This document shows positions 53,846 to 61,279 of a stretch of DNA of 64,000 nt, piece after piece; position 1 is the stretch's first letter; every line of letters starts with the position of its first letter. The stretch spans positions 496,001-560,000 of the forward strand of contig CAWIVN010000015.1 in NCBI GenBank assembly GCA_963839515.1, in the 5' to 3' direction. The stretch is from Fredericiella sp963839515 (GTDB lineage Bacteria > Chloroflexota > Anaerolineae > Caldilineales > Caldilineaceae). A program made the position numbers and the translations under genes. The notes beneath the pieces were generated by a model. That model had not been told where the DNA came from. It made no database searches and saw only the letters and a program-made list of their open reading frames with translations.

Positions 53846-54164
53846 ATGCAAACGCGAGCTGAATACCCGATACTTGCGTTGTTCGTTCTAGTTGTCGCCA
53901 TCGTGCTGGCGCTCGCACCTGTGCTTCCAGCGGCGGGCGGCAGAATCCGGCTGTACTGAACCCAACTTCGCCGCAATACCGATACCGACGACACGGTTCA
54001 GCACGAACGTGAGCGGCAACGGGGTGGGAAAAGCGCAGTTTACACCGGAAGATGTAGTTGGCTTCAAGACAATGGCCACTACTTGGGACCTACGCTGGGT
54101 CCTGACGACTGCGGATGGCATGCCGCGCTATGCGACAGGCTGTGTCGCTATCACACTGGATTGA
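53846..54164 (+). pseudogene. Small exported protein, frameshifted
   Basis: ATG 53846 with AAAAAAGGAGTGGTT starts a signal-like helix (PILALFVLVVAIVLALAPVLPAAGG) but stops at 53959 after 37 codons. In the next frame the sequence continues sensibly, AAESGCTEPNFAAIPIPTTRFSTNVSGNGVGKAQFTPEDVVGFKTMATTWDLRWVLTTADGMPRYATGCVAITLD, to a stop at 54164. Skipping one base around 53931-53941 (a GGCGGGCGG tract) joins them into one protein of about 105 residues with two cysteines in the mature part. It is either disrupted by a single-base change or a sequencing error. The function is unknown. Confidence 0.6.
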
Positions 54165-54621
54165 CAGAGGGTTGTCTAGATTCACTGGGATCGTTGTCTG
54201 CTTCCCTGGCTGCCGTGCGCTCCCGGACAGGATAGGCTCTTTTGCACTTTACGCGATGCGAGTGGATTACCACATTGACAGAGTGTCGAACCTCTGCTAC
54301 GCTCTGCGTCCAACGATTAGTTCGATGTAAAACAAGTTATGAAGCAAGCTGGAGTCTGGTCAGCGATGTCCCTGGCAGGCGGCGTTTCGTACAACCAAGC
54401 AGCAGTTGCCACGTGTTGTTGCATCTGTACGTGTAGTATCCACGCACGCCGCGGGGAACTGCTGCCATAAAGATGCCCTTGCATTCTTTTGTAGGTAACA
54501 TTCGCCTCGGCAACGCCGAGGCGTTTTCTATTACAGCAACTTGCATGACCCTGGCCGTATAGTCGTACAACCATTTGTGCCAGCAGCAACCTAGGGTACT
54601 CACTCGCAAAGGGAACACTTC
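54165..54621. other. Intergenic region upstream of cysK
   Basis: 457 bp without a supported gene; frames here are short and lack ribosome sites. The only strong feature is the terminator at 54503-54527. Confidence 0.5.
54503..54527 (+). terminator. Intrinsic terminator 95 nt upstream of cysK
   Basis: A perfect 9-bp stem CGCCTCGGC / GCCGAGGCG with loop AAC followed by TTTT. It either ends a transcript from the frameshifted gene or an unannotated small RNA, or acts as an attenuator in a cysK leader. Confidence 0.75.
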
Positions 54622-55557
54622 ATGAATATCGCATCCAATGTCACTGAACTGATCGGCAATACCCCGCTTGTCCGTCTCAACCGCCTCACGGCCGGAGCTT
54701 ACGGCACGGTCGTGGCAAAGCTCGAGTTCTTTAATCCGGGCGCCAGCGTCAAGGATCGTATCGGCTTTGCGATGATCGATGCCGCCGAAAAGGCCGGCCT
54801 GATCGACAAGGATTCCGTTATCGTCGAGCCGACCAGCGGCAACACCGGCATCGCCCTTGCGCTGGTCTGCGCCTCGAAGGGCTACAAGTGCATCCTGATT
54901 ATGCCCGAGACGATGAGCAAGGAGCGGCGCATGCTCCTGCGGGCCTACGGCGCCGAGCTGATCCTGACGCCCGGCCCGGAAGGCATGGGCGGCGCCATCA
55001 AGCGAGCGGAAGACATCGTGGCTTCCGACCCTAAGAAGTACTTCATGCCGCAGCAGTTCAAGAACCTGGCCAATCCCGAGATCCACCGCCGCACGACGGC
55101 CGAAGAGATCTGGCGCGACACCGACGGCCAGGTAGACTACCTCGTCTCGGGTATCGGTACGGGCGGCACGATCACCGGTGTGGGCGAGGTGATTAAGTCA
55201 CGCAAGCCGTCCTTCAAGGTCGTCGCCGTCGAGCCCGATGCCTCGCCTGTACTGTCGGGCGGGCAGAAGGGCCCGCACCCGATCCAGGGCATCGGCGCCG
55301 GCTTTGTGCCGGCCGTGCTCAACACCCAGATCTATGACGAGGTCATTCGTGTCAAGGCCGACGACGCGCTGGCGACGGCCCGGCGCATGGCACAGGAAGA
55401 GGGTCTGCTGGTTGGAATATCGTCGGGCGCTGCTATCTGGGCCGCGCTGCAGGTGGCGAACCGTCCCGAAGCCAAGGACAAGCTGATCGTGGCGATCATC
55501 CCTTCCTTCGGCGAACGCTATCTCAGCACGGTCCTGTACGCGCACCTGGCAGACTAA
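54622..55557 (+). CDS. cysK: Cysteine synthase (O-acetylserine sulfhydrylase)
   Basis: 311 residues. PLP Lys in FFNPGASVKDRIGFAMIDAAEKAG, substrate loop VEPTSGNTGIALALVCASKGYKCILIMPETMSKERRMLLRAYGAEL, PQQFKNLANPEIHRRTTAEEIW, and phosphate-binding GIGTGGTITGVGEVIK. VVAVEPDASPVLSGG..GPHPIQGIGAGFVP is typical of CysK. It makes cysteine from O-acetylserine and sulfide. The downstream cysE gene supplies the acetylserine, so the pair encodes the two-step pathway and could form the cysteine synthase complex. Unlike usual CysE, the partner here does not end in the Ile of a free short tail alone; it ends FSI. Confidence 0.95.
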   Translation: MNIASNVTELIGNTPLVRLNRLTAGAYGTVVAKLEFFNPGASVKDRIGFAMIDAAEKAGLIDKDSVIVEPTSGNTGIALALVCASKGYKCILIMPETMSKERRMLLRAYGAELILTPGPEGMGGAIKRAEDIVASDPKKYFMPQQFKNLANPEIHRRTTAEEIWRDTDGQVDYLVSGIGTGGTITGVGEVIKSRKPSFKVVAVEPDASPVLSGGQKGPHPIQGIGAGFVPAVLNTQIYDEVIRVKADDALATARRMAQEEGLLVGISSGAAIWAALQVANRPEAKDKLIVAIIPSFGERYLSTVLYAHLAD

Positions 55558-55577
55558 AGTAGCTGGAGAACGCAGCC

Positions 55578-55618
55578 GGCTTATGCTTGCCGGCCCACTG
55601 GGCCGGCAAGCATAAGCC
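55578..55618. repeat. Hairpin between cysK and cysE
   Basis: 19-bp perfect arms (55578-55596 and 55600-55618) with a 3-nt loop ACT. No U-tract follows. It may moderate cysK-cysE read-through. Confidence 0.75.
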
Positions 55619-55659
55619 CTATGGGCGCCGTGAAGACGACGCCGCCAAAGGAGGGAAAC

Positions 55660-56586
55660 ATGCAAACGACGGTAGAGCGTCCGGCGCAGCGATTGGCGGA
55701 ATCGTCGCCCGAGCAGGGCGGCGAAGCGTCGCCCCAAGGTGCGCCCCAAGATGTAATCGGCAAGCTGGCTGAGGAGTCCGCCGCCGGCCTGGGCAGTCTC
55801 CTGCGCAAGGGGGTCGGCATGGTGACGGTCCCGGTGCGTATGGCCGCGGACGCGGTGAGCCTGCTCAAGGAAGAGGTCGACTCGGTCTATGAGCGCGACC
55901 CGGCGGCCCGCAGCACGCTGGAAATCCTGACTTGCTATCCCGGCGTGCACGCGGTGATCGGCCACCGTGTAGCCCACTGGATGTGGGAGCGCGAGCTCAA
56001 GACGCCGGCGCGCATGCTCTCGCAGTTCGCGCGTGGCTTCACCGGGATCGAGATTCATCCCGGCGCCACCATCGGGCCCCGTTTCTTTATCGACCATGGC
56101 ATGGGTGTCGTCATCGGCGAAACTGCCGAGGTCGGCGCGGATGTGACCCTGTACCATGGCGTCACGCTGGGCGGCACCAGCCTGAACAAGGGGAAGCGTC
56201 ATCCTACATTAGGCGACCGCGTCGTGGTTGGTGCCGGCGCCAAGATCTTGGGCGCGATCATGATCGGCGAGGACACGCGCATCGGCGCCAACGCCGTAGT
56301 AGTCAAGTCCGTACCCCCGAATGCGGTCGTGGTGGGTGTGCCGGGCCAGAACGTTGCCCGCAGCAAGCCCCATCGCGCCACGGATGCGCCGGACCTGAAT
56401 CACGGCTCGCTGCCCGATCCTGTCGGCGTTTCGCTCAATTCGCTGCTGCAGCGGGTTGCCGCGCTCGAACGGCACAGTCACGGCGAAAATGGTCACAACG
56501 AACATGGCCACGGCGAAAACGGCCATGAGCCACACATCCAGGCCCCCAAGGCCGGCATGTGGCACGGCGAGGACTTCTCTATCTAG
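55660..56586 (+). CDS. cysE: Serine O-acetyltransferase with extended N-terminus and His-rich tail
   Basis: 308 residues from ATG 55660 (AAAGGAGGG). Residues about 1-80 are an extra helical region; 85-235 are the CysE core (DPAARSTLEILTCYPGVHAVIGHRVAHWMWERE, then left-handed beta-helix GIEIHPGATIGPRFFIDHGMGVVIGETAEVGADVTLYHGVTLGGTSLNKGKRHPTLGDRVVVGAGAKILG). Catalytic His lies in DHGMG and GKRHPT. After the core come HSHGENGHNEHGHGENGHEPHIQ and a C-terminal FSI. The Ile end could still enter the CysK active site as in the known complex. The His/Asn/Gly tract looks metal binding and is not part of normal CysE. Confidence 0.93.
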   Translation: MQTTVERPAQRLAESSPEQGGEASPQGAPQDVIGKLAEESAAGLGSLLRKGVGMVTVPVRMAADAVSLLKEEVDSVYERDPAARSTLEILTCYPGVHAVIGHRVAHWMWERELKTPARMLSQFARGFTGIEIHPGATIGPRFFIDHGMGVVIGETAEVGADVTLYHGVTLGGTSLNKGKRHPTLGDRVVVGAGAKILGAIMIGEDTRIGANAVVVKSVPPNAVVVGVPGQNVARSKPHRATDAPDLNHGSLPDPVGVSLNSLLQRVAALERHSHGENGHNEHGHGENGHEPHIQAPKAGMWHGEDFSI

Positions 56587-56687
56587 CAAGGCATACGCAC
56601 CGTGCCTGGCTCGCCCCACCTCACCTCGCCCACCACGAACCGAATGGGGCGAGCCTCGCACGAATCAGTCGATGTTCAGGAGCTCCC

Positions 56688-57725
56688 ATGCCATTACCTC
56701 TGGCTGAACTCGAAGATACACTCACCCGCCAGCGTACCTCCGAACCCTTCTCCGGCGTAGTCTCTCTCCGCCAGGCGGACACGATCCTCTTTGAGCGCGC
56801 GTGCGGCGATGCCCTGCGTGCGGAGTCGATCCCCAACCGGGTCGACACCCGCTTCCAGATCGCATCCGGCTGCAAAATCTTCACCAGCGTGGCCGTCAAC
56901 CAGCTGTTCGAACAAGGCAGGCTTGCGCCGGATACCTTGTTGCGCGACTGCGCCGGCGTGCCGCTTCCAGGCTTTGCTCCCGATATCACCGTCCATCAAC
57001 TGCTCACCCACACCTCCGGCGTCCCCGACTACTTTGACGAGGCGGTAATGGACGACTACGAGGGACTGTGGCGGCAGCAGCCGATGTACAATGTGCGCCG
57101 GCCCGCGGACTTCCTGCCGCTCTTTCAGGACAAGCCCATGCAGAACCCGCCGGGGAGCACTTTTGCCTACAACAATGCCGGCTACGTGCTGCTGGGCTTG
57201 ATCGTCGAGCATGTCACCCGCACGCCGTTTACCAAATACATAATGGAACACGTCTTCCGTCCCTGCGGCATGCACGAGTCGGGCTATTTCGCCTCCGATC
57301 AGCTGCCTCCCCGCACGGCCCAGGCCTATATCGAGAACGCCGACGGCACCTGGCGCAGCAACATCTACGCCGTTCCGATCGTGGGCGGGCCGGATGGCGG
57401 CGCCTATACCACGGCTGCCGACATGACGCAGTTCTGGCAGGCACTGTTGGCGCATAGGCTGCTCAGCGTCGAAACCACCGCCCGCCTGCTGTCGCCCCAG
57501 GTCGCGACTGGGTCCCCGCCCCCCTACGACCACTATGGCCGCGGCGTCTGGATCGAGGCCGGAACGCACGGCATCAGAAAATACTTCGTAGAAGGCTCCG
57601 ACCCCGGCGTGGCGTTTCGCTCAGCAGTATACCCATCAGAGGGACTGATCCTGACCATACTTGCCAACACAGGACAAACGCTCTGGCCGCTCTATCGCGA
57701 GATCGAAGCGCTTGTCGCACCTTAG
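56688..57725 (+). CDS. Serine beta-lactamase-fold hydrolase (class C-like/esterase)
   Basis: 345 residues from ATG 56688 (AGGAGCTCCC). Nucleophile motif SxxK in RFQIASGCKIFTSVAVNQLFEQG (SGCK), Tyr motif FAYNNAGYVLLGLIVE (YxN type), and HQLLTHTSGVPDYFDE. No signal peptide is evident, so it is probably cytosolic. Such proteins are esterases, peptidases or beta-lactamase relatives; resistance should not be assumed. It converges on the ECF41 sigma gene with a 1-base gap between stops, so the two 3' ends are adjacent. Confidence 0.9.
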   Translation: MPLPLAELEDTLTRQRTSEPFSGVVSLRQADTILFERACGDALRAESIPNRVDTRFQIASGCKIFTSVAVNQLFEQGRLAPDTLLRDCAGVPLPGFAPDITVHQLLTHTSGVPDYFDEAVMDDYEGLWRQQPMYNVRRPADFLPLFQDKPMQNPPGSTFAYNNAGYVLLGLIVEHVTRTPFTKYIMEHVFRPCGMHESGYFASDQLPPRTAQAYIENADGTWRSNIYAVPIVGGPDGGAYTTAADMTQFWQALLAHRLLSVETTARLLSPQVATGSPPPYDHYGRGVWIEAGTHGIRKYFVEGSDPGVAFRSAVYPSEGLILTILANTGQTLWPLYREIEALVAP

Positions 57726-57726
57726 C

Positions 57727-58641
57727 TCAAAGCCGGCTGAGCTTGTCCGGGTTGCGCATCGCCCAGACTGCCGTGATCTTGCCGTCGACCACGTGGGCCG
57801 TAAAGGTAACCACGGCGGCGCCGTCCTGGCGTATGATCAGGCCCGTCCGCCCGTTGATTTCGGCCAGCTCGTACTCCAGCCCCGCTGGCGCACGCTTGAA
57901 CAACCCGAGCATGAGCGCCGCGACGACCTTGGGGCCGTGCAGCGGCCGGGTGGCGGCGCTGGCCTTGCCGCCGCCGTCTGAGATTGCCGTGACGTCGGCT
58001 GCCAGCACCGCCTCCAGTCCTTCCACGTCGCCCTCGGCACACGCCTCGAGAAAGCGGGTGAAGACAAGGCGATGCTCGTCGGCCGTGCTGCGAAAGCGCG
58101 GTTTCCCGCTGCGCACCGCCTCGCGAGCCCGGTGCAGCGCCTGACGGCAGGCAGCCTCACTCTTGCCTACAATCTCGGCAATGGCCGCATAGTCGTAGTC
58201 AAAGACCTCGTGCAGCAGAAATACGGCGCGTTCGACCGGGTTCAATGTCTCCAGCAGCACCAGGAAGGCGGTAGACAGCGAATCGTTGAGCGCCGCCAGG
58301 TCGGCCGGCTGGTCGCCCGCCGTCGTCAGCAGCGGTTCGGGCAGCCAGGCACCGACATAGCTCTCGCGCTGGTGGCGCGCCGACTTGAGCTGGTCGATCG
58401 ACAAGCGGGTCACCACCGTGGTCAGGAACGCCTTCGTAGAACGAATACTGTGCGGGTCGGCCGCTTGATAGCGCAAATAGGCCTCCTGTACGACGTCTTC
58501 GGCGTCGACTGCGCTGCCCAGCATGCGGTAGGCGATCGCAAACAGCAGTGGTCGCAGCGCTTCAAAGTCCTGCCCGACCTCATCGCTCGTGTCGCTATTT
58601 GCGCTATTGATAGCATCGCTCATCACTGCTTCTGGCTCCAT
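57727..58641 (-). CDS. ECF41-family (SigJ-like) sigma factor
   Basis: 304 residues. Sigma region 2: FEALRPLLFAIAYRMLGSAVDAEDVVQEAYLRYQ; region 4: LNPVERAVFLLHEVFDYDYAAIAEIVGKSEAACRQALHRARE. Residues about 190-300 form a SnoaL-like domain (RFLEACAEGDVEGLEAVLAADVTAISDGGGKASAATRPLHGPKVV, INGRTGLIIRQDGAAVVTFTAHVVDGKITAVWAMRNPDKL) that regulates activity in this family, which has no classical anti-sigma factor. It lies 9 bases downstream of the flavoprotein gene; a perfect ECF41 promoter ahead of that gene implies auto-activation. ATG 58623 is an alternative start. Confidence 0.93.
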   Translation of the reverse strand: MEPEAVMSDAINSANSDTSDEVGQDFEALRPLLFAIAYRMLGSAVDAEDVVQEAYLRYQAADPHSIRSTKAFLTTVVTRLSIDQLKSARHQRESYVGAWLPEPLLTTAGDQPADLAALNDSLSTAFLVLLETLNPVERAVFLLHEVFDYDYAAIAEIVGKSEAACRQALHRAREAVRSGKPRFRSTADEHRLVFTRFLEACAEGDVEGLEAVLAADVTAISDGGGKASAATRPLHGPKVVAALMLGLFKRAPAGLEYELAEINGRTGLIIRQDGAAVVTFTAHVVDGKITAVWAMRNPDKLSRL

Positions 58642-58650
58642 CCTGCCACG

Positions 58651-59907
58651 CTAACTCCGCCGGCTCACCGGCTGCACCTCCACGCGTTCTGGCACACGTT
58701 CCTGCTGGGGCTTGCGTTCCTGGCTGCCTGCCCCATCCCAGCGCCACCAGGTGTACGACCGGGCAAGCCAGCCCTTGGTAGCCGCGAGCGCCGCCCCGCG
58801 GCAGATTGCTTCCTTGACCCATGCCGCCGGCCGTCCCGTCCAGATGCGTTCGACCGGGCTGTCGTCCGCCTGCACGCGCTGGATCAACCCATCGCGCCGC
58901 CCCAGGCTGATGCACTGAACCAAGTAGCCAAACTGGAACGGCTGCAGTGGCTGGCCCGTCAGCTGGGCGTACAGATTGTCAGCGGCGTGCGCGGCCATTG
59001 GCTCTGCCGTCGCACATGCCATGCGCATGCTGAGCCCCACCCCCCGCGTAAAGGCCGCCGAATCGCCCGCCGCATAGATTGCCCGTGACGTGAGCGAACG
59101 CATGTTGGCGTCGATCAAGATCTGCCCGCAGTTGTTAACGGCAAGGCCGGCCTCCCGCGCTAGCGGCAGAGCCTGGAACGATCCCGCCCAGATGCAGAGG
59201 CCGCACGGGATTACCTGGCCGCTCGCAGTTATGACCGCGCTGTCTGTCACACGCTCCACGCGCGCATGCTCCTGTACGGCAATGCCGAGGCGATCAAAGG
59301 TACGGCGGATGTATGCCCGGCCGCGTTCGGACAGGCCGTAGCCCAGGCGGCCCGCCGTCACCAGGCGCACAGGCAGGATAGGGTAGCGCTCGGCGATCTC
59401 GGTGGCGGTTTCGATGCCGGTCAGCCCGCCTCCGACGATGACCACTTCGTTACCATATCCCGCCTCGGCCAGCTCGAGCAGCCGCTGCTGCAGCAGTTCG
59501 CCGTCGCGGGGGTCGCCGACGGCCAGCGCATATTCGCGTACGCCTGCCACACTATCTTTATCGGTCCCGCTGCCGAGGGTGTACAGCAGGGTATCGTAGC
59601 TGAGCGTTTCCTCGCCGGCTGCCGTGCGCACTGTCACCTGCTGCGCTGCCGGCGAGAGGCCGGTCACCCAACCCTGGACGAAACGCACGCCCGTGCCTGC
59701 CAGCAGCTTCTGAATCGGCCGCTGCTTGACGCGTTCGGCGGCCGCAGATTGGTGCAGGCGGATGCGCTCGACAAAGGCTGCGCTGCCGTTCACCAGCGTA
59801 ATCTCCACCGGCAGCCGCCGGGTCTTATGTGCCAGGCGCAGCGCCGCCGTCATGCCGGCATAACCGGCGCCGAGAATAATGATTTTGGATGTCGATTGGT
59901 TTGCCAC
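58651..59907 (-). CDS. FAD-dependent NAD(P)H oxidoreductase (NDH-2-like), ECF41 partner
   Basis: 418 residues from GTG 59907 (GAGG, 7-base spacer). Two dinucleotide folds: FAD site IIILGAGYAGMTAALRLAHKT and NADH site NEVVIVGGGLTGIETATEIAERYP, with the FAD-closing AIYAAGDSAAFTRG. The overall pattern is the type II NADH dehydrogenase/ferredoxin reductase-like group. Flavin oxidoreductases are among the typical partner genes of ECF41 sigma factors, and this one is first in the operon behind the ECF41-type promoter. It is probably part of a redox or quinone stress response (inference). Confidence 0.9.
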   Translation of the reverse strand: MANQSTSKIIILGAGYAGMTAALRLAHKTRRLPVEITLVNGSAAFVERIRLHQSAAAERVKQRPIQKLLAGTGVRFVQGWVTGLSPAAQQVTVRTAAGEETLSYDTLLYTLGSGTDKDSVAGVREYALAVGDPRDGELLQQRLLELAEAGYGNEVVIVGGGLTGIETATEIAERYPILPVRLVTAGRLGYGLSERGRAYIRRTFDRLGIAVQEHARVERVTDSAVITASGQVIPCGLCIWAGSFQALPLAREAGLAVNNCGQILIDANMRSLTSRAIYAAGDSAAFTRGVGLSMRMACATAEPMAAHAADNLYAQLTGQPLQPFQFGYLVQCISLGRRDGLIQRVQADDSPVERIWTGRPAAWVKEAICRGAALAATKGWLARSYTWWRWDGAGSQERKPQQERVPERVEVQPVSRRS

Positions 59908-59967
59908 CTTGGTACCTCTTTCTCACTATTACCGTCCGTGCGACGAGATGGCCATCTCGTAACAGTA

Positions 59968-59994
59968 GACGATTGAGGGTTGAGGTTTGTGACA
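59968..59994 (-). promoter_or_regulatory. ECF41-type promoter TGTCACA-N16-CGTC
   Basis: On the minus strand TGTCACA (59994-59988) is followed by exactly 16 bases and CGTC (59971-59968), the published ECF41 consensus and spacing. It lies about 60 bases upstream of the flavoprotein start, whose operon encodes the ECF41 factor. Confidence 0.9.
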
Positions 59995-60024
59995 AACAAT
60001 CGCAGCTCGCGCAAAATTCGCTTC

Positions 60025-61275
60025 TTATCCTTCCAGCAGCAGCGACTCCGGATCTTCTACCAGCTCTTTGATCCGCACCAGGAACTGCACGGCCTCCCGG
60101 CCGTCGACGATGCGGTGGTCGTAGGTGAGCGCGACATACATCATGGGGCGCACGCGAATCTCGCCCTCGACCACGACCGGGCGATCCTTAATGGCGTGGA
60201 GGCCGAGAATGCCCACCTGCGGCGGGTTGAGAATGGGCGTGCTGAGCAGCGAGCCAAACACACCGCCATTCGTGATGGTGAAAGTGCCGCCGCGCAGCGC
60301 CTCAATCGAAAGCTTGCCTGCCTCCGCCTGTGCCGCATAGTCGCGCACCGCCCGCTCGATCTCCGCAAAGCTCATGCGCTCGGCGTTACGCAGGACGGGG
60401 ACGACCAGCCCCTCGGCCGCGCCTACCGCGATGCCGATGTCATAATAGTGCTTGAGCACGATCTCGTTCCCCTGGATCTCGGCGTTGAGCTCGGGGAAGG
60501 CCTTGAGCGCCCCGACCGCCGCCTTGACGAAGAACGAACTCAACCCCAGGCTGACCCCGTACTTGGCCTTGAACGACTCCTTGCGCCGCGCCCGCAGGGC
60601 CATCACGGCGTGCATGTCCACCTCGTTAAAGGTCGTCAGCATCGCCGCCGTGTTCTGCGCTTCCAGCAGCCGGCGCGCGATCGTCTGGCGGCGCAGCGAC
60701 ATGCGCCTGCGCTCCTCGCGGCCGTCGCTCGCTGCAGGGGCCGCAGGCGGCGCCGCTTTGGGTGCCGGGGCTGGGCCAGAGGCCGGTACTGAGGCGCCAG
60801 CCTCAGGTGCCGCCGCTCCTTGTTCGAGGTACCGCTGCACATCACCCTTTGTGACCCGCCCGCCGTCGCCAGGCTTGACCTCGCCGAGATCGACCGCATG
60901 CTCCTGCGCCATGCGCCGCGCCACCGGCGTCACGCGCTCTCGCTCCCGCGCCGGCTCAGGCTGTTCTTCGCTGGCCGGCTGCGGGCCGCTGCGTGTCGGC
61001 TGTCCAGCCGCAGGTGGCTGCGCGGCCGCTGCAGCGCCCCCGTCCTCGATCGTGCCCAACACTTCACCCGCCTTCACCGGCTCACCTGGCTGGCGCTGGA
61101 TGCGTCCCACAACGCCGTCCTGCGTGGCCGCCACTTCAAGTGTGACCTTATCGGTATCAAGTTCGAGGACGGTGTCGCCCACTGTGACGCGGTCGCCCTC
61201 TTGCTTGAGCCACTGGGCCACGGTCGCCTCGATCACGGATTCACCTAACTCAGGCACTACAATGTTGGTCGGCAT
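60025..61275 (-). CDS. sucB: Dihydrolipoamide succinyltransferase (2-oxoglutarate dehydrogenase E2)
   Basis: 416 residues from ATG 61275 (AGGTAGGGAG). Residues 1-75: lipoyl domain with the modified Lys in LELDTDKVTLEVAA. Ala/Pro linker. About 130-170: peripheral subunit-binding domain VTPVARRMAQEHAVDLGEVKPGDGGRVTKGDVQRYLEQ. About 200-416: catalytic domain, TTFNEVDMHAVMALR, AFPELNAEIQGNEIVLKHYYDIGIAVGAAEGLVVPVLRNAERMS, and the His/Asp motif YDHRIVDGREAVQFL. It transfers succinyl from lipoate to CoA. The start is 4 bases after the E1 stop. The E3 gene is not in the window. Confidence 0.96.
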   Translation of the reverse strand: MPTNIVVPELGESVIEATVAQWLKQEGDRVTVGDTVLELDTDKVTLEVAATQDGVVGRIQRQPGEPVKAGEVLGTIEDGGAAAAAQPPAAGQPTRSGPQPASEEQPEPARERERVTPVARRMAQEHAVDLGEVKPGDGGRVTKGDVQRYLEQGAAAPEAGASVPASGPAPAPKAAPPAAPAASDGREERRRMSLRRQTIARRLLEAQNTAAMLTTFNEVDMHAVMALRARRKESFKAKYGVSLGLSSFFVKAAVGALKAFPELNAEIQGNEIVLKHYYDIGIAVGAAEGLVVPVLRNAERMSFAEIERAVRDYAAQAEAGKLSIEALRGGTFTITNGGVFGSLLSTPILNPPQVGILGLHAIKDRPVVVEGEIRVRPMMYVALTYDHRIVDGREAVQFLVRIKELVEDPESLLLEG

Positions 61276-61279
61276 CTCC

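Noticed and set aside
54165..54621. T-box or SAM riboswitch before cysK
   Set aside because: No T-box GGTGG-type sequence or SAM-I core was seen; only a terminator hairpin is supported.
56688..57725. Calling this gene a beta-lactam resistance determinant
   Set aside because: The SxxK/YxN fold is shared by many esterases and peptidases, there is no export signal, and nothing shows beta-lactam hydrolysis.
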